Made by a program: the position numbers and the translations under genes
Notes under the pieces: model-generated
What the model was told of the DNA's origin: nothing
Databases searched by the model: none
The model's input: the letters and a program-made list of their open reading frames with translations, nothing else
Assembly (NCBI RefSeq): GCF_001612725.1
Contig: NZ_BDAZ01000018.1
Location: 1-64,000 of the forward strand
Length of the DNA stretch: 64,000 nt
Source: Nocardia anaemiae NBRC 100462
GTDB taxonomy: Bacteria; Actinomycetota; Actinomycetes; Mycobacteriales; Mycobacteriaceae
Direction of reading: 5' to 3'
Shown here: positions 41,363 to 51,162 of the stretch, piece by piece
Layout: the number at the start of each line of letters is the position of its first letter
Numbering within the stretch: position 1 is the first letter of the stretch

Positions 41363-42919
41363 ATGCCGGATACCACGCAGTTACCGCCCGTGGAGCTGGA
41401 CGGGCCACTGACCGTCGAACGCATCGTCGCCGTTGCCCGCGACGGCGCCGAGGTCCGATTCAGCGAGGCCGCCGAGAAGCGGCTGACCCATGCGCGCCAG
41501 CACGTCGACGCGCTGGCCGCGGGGACGGTCCCGACCTACGGCGTCTCCACCGGCTTCGGCGCGCTGGCCACCCGGCACATTCCACCGGAGAGTCGGGCCG
41601 CGCTCCAGCGGTCGCTGATCCGCTCGCATGCCGCTGGCGCGGGTGCGGCGGTCGAGATCGAAGTGGTGCGCGCCATGATGCTGCTGCGGCTGCGCACGCT
41701 GGCCACCGGACATACCGGGGTGCGACCGGAGACGGCGCGCACCTTGGCCGCGTTGATCAATGCGGGCATTACACCGGTGGTGCCCGAGTTCGGCTCGCTC
41801 GGCTGCTCCGGCGATCTCGCGCCACTGGCCGCGGTCGCATTGGCTCTGATGGGGGAGGGCGAGGTCACGGACTCCGCTGGCTGTGTTGTTGCGGCGGCAG
41901 AAGCCTTGCACGCCAAAGGAATCACGCCGCTCACCCTCGCCGAGAAGGAAGGCCTCGCGCTCACCAATGGCACCGACGGCATGCTCGGCATGCTGGCGCT
42001 CGCGATCAATGACCTACGCCGATTGCTCGACGTCGCCGATATCACCGCCGCCATGAGCGTGGAAGCATTGCTCGGCACCGACCGGGTCTTTGCCGCCGAT
42101 CTGCAGGCGCTGCGTCCGCATCCGGGTCAAGCGGTGTCGGCGCGGCGCATGGCGGCCGCGCTGGCGGGATCGGAAATCGTTGCCAGCCACCGTGGTCCGG
42201 AATGCAACCGGGTGCAGGACGCGTATTCGTTGCGCTGCGCACCACAGGTGCACGGTGCCGCCCGCGACACTCTCGCACACGCCGAATTGGTCGCTGAGCG
42301 CGAAATGGCTTCGGCGATCGACAATCCCGTCGTACTCGCCGATGGCAGGCTGGAATCCAACGGCAACTTCCACGGTGCTCCGGTGGCGTATGTGCTGGAC
42401 TTCCTTGCCATTCCGGTCGCCGATGTCGCCAGCATGGCCGAGCGGCGCACCGACCGGATGCTGGATGTCGCACGCTCACATGGTCTTCCGGCCTTCCTCG
42501 CCGCCGATCCCGGCGTCGATTCCGGGCACATGATCGCCCAGTACACCCAGGCGGGAATCGTCAGCGAACTAAAGCGCCTCGCGATGCCAGCCTCGGTGGA
42601 TTCGATTCCCAGCAGCGCGATGCAGGAAGACCATGTGTCGATGGGATGGTCGGCCGCGCGCAAATTACGCAGGGCGGTGGATGGTCTGGCCACCGTACTT
42701 GCCATCGAATATCTCACGGCGGCAAGAGCATTGGACTTGCGTGCACCATTGCGTCCGTCCCCGGCCACTGCGGCGGCACTCGCGTTGCTGCGCACCGAGG
42801 TCGTCGGCCCGGGTCCGGACCGACACCTCGCCCCGGAAATCGCCGCCGCGGCAGAACTGATCCGCTCCGGCGAACTGCTCGACGCGGTCACCCCCCACCT
42901 CGGCACCTCAGGAAGGTGA
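41363..42919 (+). CDS. hutH: Histidine ammonia-lyase HutH
   Basis: 518 residues, normal for HutH, which removes ammonia from histidine to give urocanate. The MIO prosthetic group forms by cyclisation of three residues, here Cys148-Ser149-Gly150 in FGSLGCSGDLAPLA instead of the more common Ala-Ser-Gly. I believe this variant is usual in actinobacterial HALs. TYGVSTGFG (Tyr59) and the QDAYSLRCAPQVHG and FHGAPVAYVLDFLA segments of the active site are intact. ATG 41363 was chosen since the upstream in-frame extension runs into the promoter. First gene of the hut operon. Confidence 0.94.
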   Translation: MPDTTQLPPVELDGPLTVERIVAVARDGAEVRFSEAAEKRLTHARQHVDALAAGTVPTYGVSTGFGALATRHIPPESRAALQRSLIRSHAAGAGAAVEIEVVRAMMLLRLRTLATGHTGVRPETARTLAALINAGITPVVPEFGSLGCSGDLAPLAAVALALMGEGEVTDSAGCVVAAAEALHAKGITPLTLAEKEGLALTNGTDGMLGMLALAINDLRRLLDVADITAAMSVEALLGTDRVFAADLQALRPHPGQAVSARRMAAALAGSEIVASHRGPECNRVQDAYSLRCAPQVHGAARDTLAHAELVAEREMASAIDNPVVLADGRLESNGNFHGAPVAYVLDFLAIPVADVASMAERRTDRMLDVARSHGLPAFLAADPGVDSGHMIAQYTQAGIVSELKRLAMPASVDSIPSSAMQEDHVSMGWSAARKLRRAVDGLATVLAIEYLTAARALDLRAPLRPSPATAAALALLRTEVVGPGPDRHLAPEIAAAAELIRSGELLDAVTPHLGTSGR

Positions 42920-43053
42920 GCTCCCTTGCCGACATCCGATGCGATCCGGTTCCCGCATAGCGAATCAGGATCGCGCACAGGGTCTACCTCATGCGAGGTC
43001 ACCACTAGCTATGCGACACCGAAGGGGCAATTCGCTGATATGGAGGACATTCG

Positions 43054-44706
43054 ATGACGCGGACAGTGCGGGCGGCGCGTGGCACGCAACTGACGGCCAA
43101 GAACTGGCAGACCGAGGGCGCCCTGCGGATGCTGCAGAACAATCTCGATCCCGAGGTGGCCGAGCGCCCGCAGGACTTGGTGGTCTACGGCGGCACCGGT
43201 AAGGCGGCGCGGAACTGGGCCAGCTTCGATGCGATCACCCGCACCCTCACCACACTCGAGGCCGATGAGACCCTGCTGGTCCAGTCGGGGAAGCCGGTCG
43301 GTGTGTTCCGGACGCACGAATGGGCGCCACGGGTGCTGATCGCCAATTCGAATCTGGTGGGGGACTGGGCGAGCTGGCCGGAGTTCCGCAGACTGGAATC
43401 GCTGGGCCTCACCATGTACGGCCAGATGACCGCGGGTTCGTGGATCTACATCGGCACCCAGGGCATTCTGCAGGGCACCTACGAGACCTTCGCCGCCGTG
43501 GCGGATAAGCGTTTCGGCGGCACGCTCGCCGGAACTCTCATCCTCACAGCCGGATTGGGCGGCATGGGCGGTGCCCAGCCATTGGCGGTCACCATGAACG
43601 GCGGGGTGGCGCTGGTCGTCGAATGCGATCCGGCGCGTGCCGAGCGTCGGGTGCACGACCGCTATCTCGATGAGATCGCCACCGATTTCGAGGATGCGGT
43701 GCGTCGGGTATCGAAGGCGCGCAGGGAGCGAAAGGCACTGTCGGTCGGGCTGATCGGCAATGCGGCCGAGGTGCTGCCGAGGCTGCTGGCGGTGGGTGTC
43801 GAGATCGATATCGTCACCGACCAGACCTCGGCGCACGACCCCCTCGCGTACCTCCCACGCGGTGTCGCACTCGAAGACTGGGCCGATTACGCCGCGAAGA
43901 AGCCCGACGAATTCACCGATCGCTCGCGCGAATCGATGGCCGAACATGTCGATGCGATGCTCGGGTTCCTCGATCGCGGCGCCGAGGTCTTCGACTACGG
44001 CAATTCGCTGCGCGGCGAGGCGAAACTCGGCGGCTGCGAACGGGCCTTCGACTTCCCCGGCTTCGTGCCCGCCTACATCCGACCCTTGTTCTGCGAGGGC
44101 AAGGGCCCGTTCCGCTGGGCGGCGCTGTCCGGTGACCCGGCGGATATCGCCGCGACCGACCGGGCCATGCTGGAACTGTTTCCGGAGAACGAATCCCTGC
44201 GCCGCTGGATCAGCATGGCCGGGGAACGTGTTGCCTTCCAAGGACTTCCGGCCCGCATCTGCTGGCTCGGCTACGGCGAGCGGCATCTGGCCGGTCTCCG
44301 CTTCAATGAAATGGTCGCCAATGGCGAGCTGCGGGCTCCGGTGGTGATCGGCCGCGACCACCTCGATTCCGGCAGTGTCGCCTCGCCGTATCGCGAAACC
44401 GAGGCAATGGCCGATGGATCCGATGCCATTGCCGACTGGCCGCTGCTCAACGCGCTGGTCAACACGGCCTCGGGCGCGAGTTGGGTGTCCATCCACCATG
44501 GCGGTGGCGTGGGCATGGGCCGGTCCATCCACGCCGGACAGGTCTGTGTCGCCGACGGAACCGCGTTGGCGGGACAGAAGATCGAGCGGGTGCTCACCAA
44601 TGACCCCGGCATGGGCGTCATTCGGCATGTGGACGCCGGGTACGAGCGTGCCAGTGCGGTCGCCGAGGAGCGTGGCGTGCGAATCCCGATGCAGGAGAAC
44701 AAGTGA
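43054..44706 (+). CDS. hutU: Urocanate hydratase HutU
   Basis: 550 residues, full length. Tightly bound NAD is held by the Gly-rich [16 protein letters not shown] segment, and the active-site region [35 protein letters not shown] is present. [17 protein letters not shown] and [17 protein letters not shown] near the C-terminus are urocanase signatures. It converts urocanate to imidazolone propionate. ATG 43054 follows GGAGG. A 134-base gap separates it from hutH, so a second promoter is possible. Its TGA overlaps the GTG of the next gene. Confidence 0.95.
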   Translation: MTRTVRAARGTQLTAKNWQTEGALRMLQNNLDPEVAERPQDLVVYGGTGKAARNWASFDAITRTLTTLEADETLLVQSGKPVGVFRTHEWAPRVLIANSNLVGDWASWPEFRRLESLGLTMYGQMTAGSWIYIGTQGILQGTYETFAAVADKRFGGTLAGTLILTAGLGGMGGAQPLAVTMNGGVALVVECDPARAERRVHDRYLDEIATDFEDAVRRVSKARRERKALSVGLIGNAAEVLPRLLAVGVEIDIVTDQTSAHDPLAYLPRGVALEDWADYAAKKPDEFTDRSRESMAEHVDAMLGFLDRGAEVFDYGNSLRGEAKLGGCERAFDFPGFVPAYIRPLFCEGKGPFRWAALSGDPADIAATDRAMLELFPENESLRRWISMAGERVAFQGLPARICWLGYGERHLAGLRFNEMVANGELRAPVVIGRDHLDSGSVASPYRETEAMADGSDAIADWPLLNALVNTASGASWVSIHHGGGVGMGRSIHAGQVCVADGTALAGQKIERVLTNDPGMGVIRHVDAGYERASAVAEERGVRIPMQENK

Positions 44707-45902
44707 CAGCGAACGGTCTGCTCGCCGAAATCGCCGATGTGGGCCGTGACGCGCGGCGCGGTGGATACTCTCGGCACGTCTTCGATCGTGCCGAGCTGGA
44801 ATTACGGGACTGGTTCATCGAACAGGCGGCCCGGCGCGGTCTCGATGTGACGACCGACCGCAACGGGAACATCTGGGCGTGGTGGGGCAGGCAAGGTCCC
44901 GACGCGGTGGTGACGGGGAGTCATCTGGACTCGGTGCCCGGCGGGGGCGCGTTCGATGGCCCGCTCGGGGTGACGAGCGCACTCGCCGCGGTGGATATCT
45001 TGCGCGCCAGGGGCTTCACTCCCGCGAAGCCGCTCGCGCTTTTGGTATTCGCGGAGGAGGAGGGCGGACGTTTCGGGGTGCCGTGCCTGGGCTCGAGGCT
45101 GCTCACCGGTGCCATCGATGCCGACCGGGCTCGCGGACTGCGCGACGCCGCCGGAATCACCTTCGCCGAGGCCGCGGCCAAATCCGGACAGGATCCGGAT
45201 CGATTCGGCGCTGATCCCGAGGCGCTGGCCAGTATCGGCTGCTTCGTCGAATTGCATGTCGAACAGGGCCGTGGGCTGATCGACCTGGACAGCCCGGTCG
45301 CCACGGGCAGCAGCATCATCGCGCACGGCCGCTACCGGTTCTCCTTCACCGGCCAGGGCAATCACGCCGGTGCGACCCGCATGCCCGACCGGCACGATCC
45401 GATGCTGCCCGCGGCCGCCGTCATCGCGGCGGCCCGCCGGGTTGCCGCGGCCACTGACGATGCCAGGGCGACTGTCGGCAAGTTGATACCCACACCGGGC
45501 GGCACGAATGTCATCGCCTCGACCGTAGATCTGTGGCTGGACGCACGCGTCGCCGGAGCCGGACGCACCGCCGCGCTGGTCGAGGATATCGCCGGATTCG
45601 CCCGCGAAGCCGCCACCGCCGAGGGCTGCGAGGTCACCGTGACCGAGGAATCGTATTCGGACGACGTCGTTTTCGACCCGACACTGCGGGACCGAATGGA
45701 CGCCGTACTCGGCGGCGTTCCCGCCCTACCCACCGGCGCGGGGCACGATGCGGGCATCCTTGCGGCCCACGTGCCGTCCGGCATGCTCTACGTGCGCAAC
45801 CCGACCGGCATCAGCCATGCGCCGCAGGAGTATTCGGAACCCGCGGACGTGGACTTCGGTGCGGCGAGCCTGGCTCGCGTGCTCGAGGACTTGGCGAAAT
45901 GA
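44703..45902 (+). CDS. M20 amidohydrolase (allantoate/N-carbamoyl amino acid hydrolase family) in the hut operon
   Basis: 399 residues of the peptidase M20/allantoate amidohydrolase family. The metal-site segments are [21 protein letters not shown] (first His, bridging Asp), [10 protein letters not shown] (Glu pair), FVELHVEQG and the C-terminal [10 protein letters not shown] and GISHAPQEY. Such enzymes cleave N-carbamoyl or ureido groups from amino acids. It starts with GTG in a 4-base overlap with hutU and sits before hutF. HutF makes N-formylglutamate, which needs a deformylase (HutG), and no other candidate is present. So this M20 enzyme may be the formylglutamate hydrolase of this operon. 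That is inference from position. Confidence 0.88.
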   Translation: MTANGLLAEIADVGRDARRGGYSRHVFDRAELELRDWFIEQAARRGLDVTTDRNGNIWAWWGRQGPDAVVTGSHLDSVPGGGAFDGPLGVTSALAAVDILRARGFTPAKPLALLVFAEEEGGRFGVPCLGSRLLTGAIDADRARGLRDAAGITFAEAAAKSGQDPDRFGADPEALASIGCFVELHVEQGRGLIDLDSPVATGSSIIAHGRYRFSFTGQGNHAGATRMPDRHDPMLPAAAVIAAARRVAAATDDARATVGKLIPTPGGTNVIASTVDLWLDARVAGAGRTAALVEDIAGFAREAATAEGCEVTVTEESYSDDVVFDPTLRDRMDAVLGGVPALPTGAGHDAGILAAHVPSGMLYVRNPTGISHAPQEYSEPADVDFGAASLARVLEDLAK

Positions 45903-45927
45903 GCGCGCAGCGCGGAGTTCGGCACCG

Positions 45928-47232
45928 ATGAGCGTGTATTGGGCCGAATTCGCCTGGCTGCCGGACGGATTGGCTGAACGGGTGACAATCGATGTCGCCG
46001 GATCGACCATCCGCTCGGTGACCCGCGGTACCGAGCCGAACGGAAATATATTGCGCGGCTTGACCGTTCCCGGTTTCGCGAACGCGCACTCACACGCCTT
46101 CCACCGCGCCCTGCGCGGACGCACCCACCACGGCCGGGGTTCGTTCTGGACCTGGCGGGAACGGATGTACGCGGTCGCCGATCGGCTGGATCCCGACTCC
46201 TACTACCGGCTCGCACGCGGGGTCTACGCGGAGATGGTCCTCGCCGGATATACCAGCGTCGGCGAATTCCACTATCTGCATCACGCGCCGGGCGGGGTGG
46301 CCTATGCCGATCCGAATGCGATGAGCGCGGCCCTGGCCGCGGCGGCACAGGATGCCGGAATTCGGCTCACCGTGCTCGATACCTGCTATCTCAGCGGCGG
46401 ATTCGGTCAGGAGCCCGACGAACATCAGCGGCGCTTCAGCGACGGCGATGCGGCGGCCTGGGCCGAGCGCGCCGCCGCGTTCGAACCGGAGTCGGAGCTG
46501 GTGCGCACCGGTGTTGCCGCACATTCGGTACGCGCGGTGCCGCCCGCGGCACTGGCGGTGGTCGCCCAACAGGCCGACGGTCGGCCGGTGCACGTCCACC
46601 TCTCCGAACAACCGGCCGAGAATCGCGACTGCCTTGCCGCATACGGTCTTACGCCGACGGCATTGCTGGCCGATGCAGGATTGCTCGGGCCGGATACGGT
46701 AGCCGTGCATGCCACACATATGAGCACCGCCGACATCGAGATGCTGGCCGACGCGCGGTCGTGGGCATGCTTCTGCCCGACCACCGAACGCGATCTCGGC
46801 GACGGAATCGGCCCCGCCCGCGAACTACTCGATGCCGGAGTCCGGCTGTGCCTCGGCACTGACAGTCATGCGATCGTCGACGGTTTCGAAGAGTGGCGCG
46901 CACTGGAGTTGAACGAACGTCTCGCCACGCGCAGCCGAGGACAATTCGAGATCGCGGAATTGTTCGATGCCGCAACAGATCACGCATCGATCGGCTGGCC
47001 GGAAGTAGGCCGCATAGAAGCGGGTGCGGCGGCGGATCTGGTCACCATCGATCTCGACTCGATCCGTACCGCGGGCACCGAACCCGTGGCCGCATTGTTC
47101 GCCGCCTCGGCCACCGATATCCGCGAGGTGCTGGTAGCCGGGCGACAGGTGGTTGCCGAGGGCCGCCATGTCCTGGTGCCACAACCGGAAAACGTTCTAC
47201 AAGAGGAGATTCGGGCATTGTGCCCACCGTGA
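45928..47232 (+). CDS. hutF: Formimidoylglutamate deiminase HutF
   Basis: 434 residues of the amidohydrolase superfamily. Metal ligands and active-site marks: GFANAHSHAFHRALRG (first two His), FHYLHH, VHVHLSEQPAEN, AVHATHMS and LGTDSHAIVDGFEEWRALELNERL, matching HutF. It deiminates N-formimino-L-glutamate to N-formylglutamate plus ammonia. This shows that the organism uses the two-step branch of the histidine pathway rather than direct HutG formiminoglutamase. The ATG at 45928 follows GGAG and gives the usual N-terminus; the frame is open further upstream only as overlap with the M20 gene. Confidence 0.93.
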   Translation: MSVYWAEFAWLPDGLAERVTIDVAGSTIRSVTRGTEPNGNILRGLTVPGFANAHSHAFHRALRGRTHHGRGSFWTWRERMYAVADRLDPDSYYRLARGVYAEMVLAGYTSVGEFHYLHHAPGGVAYADPNAMSAALAAAAQDAGIRLTVLDTCYLSGGFGQEPDEHQRRFSDGDAAAWAERAAAFEPESELVRTGVAAHSVRAVPPAALAVVAQQADGRPVHVHLSEQPAENRDCLAAYGLTPTALLADAGLLGPDTVAVHATHMSTADIEMLADARSWACFCPTTERDLGDGIGPARELLDAGVRLCLGTDSHAIVDGFEEWRALELNERLATRSRGQFEIAELFDAATDHASIGWPEVGRIEAGAAADLVTIDLDSIRTAGTEPVAALFAASATDIREVLVAGRQVVAEGRHVLVPQPENVLQEEIRALCPP

Positions 47233-47273
47233 TTCGGGCAGAGACCGGAATATCCACCGACAGAAAGGGCACC

Positions 47274-48443
47274 GTGTCGACCCTCATCACTGGAATCGGC
47301 GAGCTGGCCACCAATGCACCGGACGGCCCGCTGCACGACGCCGCGGTGGTGCTCGAGGATGAGCGCTTCGCCTGGATCGGCCCGGCGAACTCCGCACCCG
47401 CCGCCGACGATCGTGTCGATATCGGCGGCCGCGCCGCGCTGCCCGGTTGGGTCGACAGCCACACCCACCTGGTCTTCGCCGGTGATCGCACCGCGGAATT
47501 CGAGGCCAGAATGGCCGGGCAGCCCTACCGTGCCGGTGGCATCGCCACGACCGTCGCCGCCACCAGAAGCGCCTCCGACGAACAGCTTTCGGCCAACCTG
47601 CGCCGCCATGTCACCGAGGCCTACCGCCAGGGCACGACCTGCCTGGAGACCAAAACCGGATACGGCCTCAGCGTCCCCGACGAGGCACGCTCGGCCCGTA
47701 TCGCCGCCGCCATCGCCGACGAGGTCACCTACCTCGGCGCGCACCTGGTTCCGCCCGGTGCCGACGCCGAAGCCTACGTCGACCTGGTTTGCGGGGATAT
47801 GCTCGACGCGGTCGCACCGCATGCGCGCTGGGCCGATGTCTTCTGCGAGACAGGCGCTTTCGACGAGGACCAGTCCGATCGCGTCCTGCGCGCCGCGGCC
47901 GCGCGCGGACTCGGCTTACGCGTGCACGGCAACCAATTGGGCACCGGCCCCGGTGTGCAACTCGCGGTCCGCCACGGCGCGGCCAGCGTCGACCACTGCA
48001 CCTACCTCACCGAAGCCGATATCGATGCCCTAGCCGCCTCGGACACCGTCGCCACTGTCCTGCCCGCATGCGACCTGTCCACTCGACAGTCCCTCGCCCC
48101 CGCCCGCGCACTGCTCGACGCGGGCGCGACCGTCGCCCTGGCCACCAACGCCAATCCGGGCAGCTCTTACACCACATCGATGGCCTACTGCGTGGCAACG
48201 GCTGTTCTCCAAATGGGTCTCTCGATCGCCGAAGCCGTGTATGCGGCCACTGCGGCGGGCGCGAAAGCGTTGCGCCGCAACGATGTCGGAGTCGTCGCAG
48301 TCGGTGCGCGCGCCGATCTCCAGGTACTCGACGCCCCCTCGGTCACCCATCTGGCGTACCGTCCGGGCGTCCCACTGACGCTGGCCGTGTGGCGGTTGGG
48401 ACAACGCATTCCGATGGACCGATGGCCGAGCGCGACAGGATGA
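47274..48443 (+). CDS. hutI: Imidazolonepropionase HutI
   Basis: 389 residues from the GTG at 47274. Metal-dependent hydrolase that opens imidazolone propionate to formiminoglutamate. Family marks: PGWVDSHTHLVFAGDRTAEFE, TCLETKTGYGLS, VHGNQLGTGPGVQLA, SVDHCTYLTEADI, and ALATNANPGSSYTTSM. The chosen GTG has AAAGG six bases upstream and gives the typical N-terminus STLITGIGEL. An alternative GTG at 47229 overlaps the hutF stop (GTGA) and would add 15 residues. Last gene of the operon; it converges with a tetR gene 13 bases away. Confidence 0.92.
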   Translation: MSTLITGIGELATNAPDGPLHDAAVVLEDERFAWIGPANSAPAADDRVDIGGRAALPGWVDSHTHLVFAGDRTAEFEARMAGQPYRAGGIATTVAATRSASDEQLSANLRRHVTEAYRQGTTCLETKTGYGLSVPDEARSARIAAAIADEVTYLGAHLVPPGADAEAYVDLVCGDMLDAVAPHARWADVFCETGAFDEDQSDRVLRAAAARGLGLRVHGNQLGTGPGVQLAVRHGAASVDHCTYLTEADIDALAASDTVATVLPACDLSTRQSLAPARALLDAGATVALATNANPGSSYTTSMAYCVATAVLQMGLSIAEAVYAATAAGAKALRRNDVGVVAVGARADLQVLDAPSVTHLAYRPGVPLTLAVWRLGQRIPMDRWPSATG

Positions 48444-48456
48444 CCGAATTCGGCGC

Positions 48457-49107
48457 CTATGGGTTCTCGAGCGAGCGAAGCGCGGCATCCACGAGAGTCG
48501 TCGCGGTGCGGGCACATACGTCGACGGCGGCATCGGGCTCGAGTCCACGCACATCGATCAGCACGATGAACGCCTCCCAGCCCACCACGAGTGCGATACT
48601 CGACACGAGATCATCGAACTGCCGCTGGGACATGCGGTCCCGCAGTGGTTCGAGCGCCCATTCGATCCAACGCACCCGACGATGCCCGCGCCCCGGCGCG
48701 TCCTCGGTGGGTGGATCGACGGTGAGCTTCACCAGCCGCCGACCCATCGGCAGGAGCTCGGTGATTTCCGCACCCATCGCCCGCACCAATTCGGCGATGC
48801 GCAGCCGCGGGTCCTGGGAATGGATATTCGTCAGCGCCGCATCGGTTCTCGCGCTGAGCAGGCCGATAGTGGCATCGAGCATCAACTGGTCGAGCGTGGG
48901 GAAATGCAGGTACACCGTGCGTCGGGACACATCCGCGGCGGCGGCGATGTCATTGACCGAGGGCTCGATACCGCGGTTCAACAGTGTCATCGAGGCTTCG
49001 ACGATCGCTTTGCGGGTGCGTCGGCGCTGGGCGACGCGGCCCGATGTGAGCTGGGCGGTTTCCTCGACCTGGGTGGTCTCGCCGACCCGGGCGCGGTGCT
49101 CGGTCAT
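48457..49107 (-). CDS. TetR-family regulator
   Basis: 216 residues with the N-terminal helix-turn-helix (RRTRKAIVEASMTLL, then VNDIAAAADVSRRTVYLHFPTLDQL, about 30-75). The C-terminal domain is not diagnostic. ATG 49107 has GGAGG about 11 bases upstream, a little far. The gene diverges from a leader ORF plus hemerythrin-domain gene, and a long dyad covers the shared promoter. It therefore likely represses the hemerythrin gene and itself. The effector may be an oxidative or membrane stress signal; this is a guess from the neighbour. Confidence 0.88.
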   Translation of the reverse strand: MTEHRARVGETTQVEETAQLTSGRVAQRRRTRKAIVEASMTLLNRGIEPSVNDIAAAADVSRRTVYLHFPTLDQLMLDATIGLLSARTDAALTNIHSQDPRLRIAELVRAMGAEITELLPMGRRLVKLTVDPPTEDAPGRGHRRVRWIEWALEPLRDRMSQRQFDDLVSSIALVVGWEAFIVLIDVRGLEPDAAVDVCARTATTLVDAALRSLENP

Positions 49108-49159
49108 TCGCTGCTTGTCCTCCGAGTGCCATCTTGACAGTGCTGCCTCCGCCAAAACT

Positions 49160-49199
49160 ATACTAAGTTGCACTTATTGCACAGGAGTGCATTTAGTAT
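49160..49199. promoter_or_regulatory. Long inverted repeat, probable TetR operator and promoter region
   Basis: ATACTAAGTTGCACT (49160-49174) and AGTGCATTTAGTAT (49186-49199) are inverted copies with one indel and one change. The inner TTGCAC motif recurs once more in the spacer. The region is AT-rich compared with its surroundings. It lies between the divergent tetR and hemerythrin units, the expected place for the operator. Confidence 0.65.
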
Positions 49200-49212
49200 C
49201 GGGAGGAACTAA

Positions 49213-49257
49213 ATGACTATCGGGGATTCTCTATCTGCGCTGGAGCAGGAGTTATGA
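49213..49257 (+). CDS. Leader peptide ORF (14 codons) coupled to the hemerythrin gene
   Basis: ATG 49213 follows a strong GGGAGG and encodes MTIGDSLSALEQEL. The stop TGA overlaps the ATG of the hemerythrin-domain gene (ATGA). The hemerythrin ATG has AGGAG only two bases upstream, too close for efficient initiation, so coupled translation from this leader is likely. Same layout as the leader before udh at 16572-16634. Confidence 0.5.
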   Translation: MTIGDSLSALEQEL

Positions 49258-49943
49258 GCCGCCGGGCCGCCGCGGCGCCGGGCTGTGAAACCCACGACAT
49301 GGTGCTCGTGCACCGCGTCTTCCGTCGCGAATTCCGTTTGCTGGCGGATATTGTCGAGGCCACCGCGCCCACGGATACGGAACAGGTGACGCGAGTGAGT
49401 GCACACGCGCGCGAGATGCTCGCCGCGCTGCATCATTATCACCGCTATAAGGACGAGCTGATCTTGCCGAAACTGCGTTCGGCGGAACTGGATTCGACAC
49501 TCCTCGATCGCATACAGACCCAGCACGGACAGATCGATGCGCTCATGCGACGCGTCGATTCCGAACTGTCCGAATGGGAACATCAGGGCGGTGCGGAAAC
49601 GGCGGATCTGCTGGTCGAGGGATTACGCCGACTACATGCGGAGCTCACCGAACATCTTCGCCTGGAGGAGGATTCGGTACTGCCGATCGTGGCCGAGACC
49701 TTGACCGCCTCGGAGTGGGCCGAACTCGGTAAGCGCGGTATGGCGTCGTTTTCGAGGGGGCGGGCCCTGGTATTCCTCGGTCATATCGCCGAGGAGGCCG
49801 ATGAGCGCGAATGGTCGGAATTCGTGAGAGCGATCCCGGCTCCCGTTCGGCTGCTGTATCGAGTGTTCGGCCGCCGTGGCTACGCCAGGGAGACCGCACT
49901 GCTGCGCCGCGATCTGCGCACGGTTGGAAAGGTTGTCAAATAA
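49254..49943 (+). CDS. Hemerythrin-domain (HHE) protein
   Basis: 229 residues. Two HHE-type helical pairs are visible: His residues in ETHDMVLVHRVFRREF, HHYHRYKDELILPKL, QHGQIDALM and LTEHLRLEEDSVLPI supply the usual His/Glu ligands for a di-iron centre (residues about 13-30, 61-75, 90-100 and 132-147). Such proteins bind oxygen or iron, or sense nitric oxide or redox state. The C-terminal 70 residues (FSRGRALVFLGHIAEEAD onward) are conserved in actinobacterial relatives but have no known role. Controlled, by position, by the divergent TetR regulator. The ORF overlaps the leader's stop. Confidence 0.87.
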   Translation: MSRRAAAAPGCETHDMVLVHRVFRREFRLLADIVEATAPTDTEQVTRVSAHAREMLAALHHYHRYKDELILPKLRSAELDSTLLDRIQTQHGQIDALMRRVDSELSEWEHQGGAETADLLVEGLRRLHAELTEHLRLEEDSVLPIVAETLTASEWAELGKRGMASFSRGRALVFLGHIAEEADEREWSEFVRAIPAPVRLLYRVFGRRGYARETALLRRDLRTVGKVVK

Positions 49944-49949
49944 CCGAAT

Positions 49950-51032
49950 TCAGCGCGCCGGGAAGCGGATGATCCGATCATCACCGGCACGGACGTCACC
50001 GCGGCCGTCCGTGTTGGAGGTGGTCAGCCATAGTGCGCCGTCCGGGGCTATGGTCACCGTGCGCAGGCGGCCCAGGTCCGGCAGCCGGGACTGTGGAGTG
50101 CCCAGCGTCCCGTCGCGCAGCGGAACCGTCCACAATCGCTCGCCGCGCAGCGCCGCGACATAGAGGGTGTCACCGGCGATGGCAATGCCGGACGGCGATG
50201 CCTCCGAAGGTTTCCAAATGACTTGGGGTTCAGTGAATCCCCGGTCCGCGCCGCCGTTGCCTTCGACGATCGGCCAGCCGTAGTTGCGGCCCGGCTCGAT
50301 CAGATTGATCTCGTCGAACGCGTCCTGACCGAATTCCGCGGCGAAGAGTCTGCCCTCCCGATCCCAAGCCAGGCCTTGCACATTGCGGTGCCCGAGGCTG
50401 TAAACCGGTGAACCGGGCGTCGGATTGCCCGGTGCCGCAGCGCCATCGGATGTCAGCCGAAGGATTTTGCCATTGGGGCTTGCCGGATCCTGTGATCTGC
50501 TGCCCTGCCCCGCATCTCCGGTTCCGACATACAACATCCCATCGGGCCCGAAGGCGATTCGTCCGCCATTGTGGAATCCGGCCTTGGCGATACCATCGAA
50601 GATGACCTCCGGCTGTCCGTCGAGTCGGAAGCGCACGATCCGATTGTCATCGGCAGCGGTGAAATACGCGTAGACATACCGAGTTTCGGCATAGTCGGCC
50701 GCTACCGCAAGCCCCAGCAGACCACCCTCGCCGCGGGCGACCACCCCCGGAACCTCGTACACCCGCTCGGGCGCGCGACCGGGCACCACCCGCAGAATTC
50801 GGCCGGTATCCCGTTCCGCGACCAGCACACCGCCATCGGGCAGGAAGGCCACTCCCCATGGCACATCGATATCGCGCGCGATCTCCTGCCCCGCAGCCAG
50901 ATCCGGCACACCCGACGGCGTGCTGGGCGCGGTGCTCGTGACCACGTCGGTCGCCGAGCCGGAATCGCTGCCGCATCCGGTCACCGCGCCGACCATCAGC
51001 ACGGCGATCACGATCCCGATCAATCTGCGCAT
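49950..51032 (-). CDS. PQQ-dependent-type sugar dehydrogenase lipoprotein (LppZ-like)
   Basis: 360 residues. Lipoprotein signal with lipobox VGAVTGC (Cys20), then a six-bladed propeller of the GSDH/YliI family: DVPWGVAFLPDGGVLVAERDTGRI, GEGGLLGLAVAADYAET, HNGGRIAFGPDGMLYVGTGDAG, YSLGHRNVQGLAWDREGRLFAAEFGQDAFDEIN. The catalytic His follows FHNGGRI. Family members oxidise aldoses with PQQ, but many actinobacterial ones (including LppZ of M. tuberculosis) may lack the cofactor in vivo. Anchored outside the membrane. ATG 51032 follows GGAGGG. Confidence 0.88.
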   Translation of the reverse strand: MRRLIGIVIAVLMVGAVTGCGSDSGSATDVVTSTAPSTPSGVPDLAAGQEIARDIDVPWGVAFLPDGGVLVAERDTGRILRVVPGRAPERVYEVPGVVARGEGGLLGLAVAADYAETRYVYAYFTAADDNRIVRFRLDGQPEVIFDGIAKAGFHNGGRIAFGPDGMLYVGTGDAGQGSRSQDPASPNGKILRLTSDGAAAPGNPTPGSPVYSLGHRNVQGLAWDREGRLFAAEFGQDAFDEINLIEPGRNYGWPIVEGNGGADRGFTEPQVIWKPSEASPSGIAIAGDTLYVAALRGERLWTVPLRDGTLGTPQSRLPDLGRLRTVTIAPDGALWLTTSNTDGRGDVRAGDDRIIRFPAR

Positions 51033-51162
51033 GCGTATCCCTCCGATTGATCATTCGGCGGTGCTATCTCGATCGTGCCCGCTCAGCCGCCGGTCCGCCA
51101 TCCGCTGCGACATCACGGGCCAGTGTCGAGCGAACTCGCGCGCGGCGACGGTTCCGCAAGCG

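Noticed and set aside
41804..41812. Cys-Ser-Gly in HutH as an inactivating change
   Set aside because: The Ser and Gly of the MIO triad are intact and, as far as I recall, actinobacterial histidine ammonia-lyases often have Cys at the first position.
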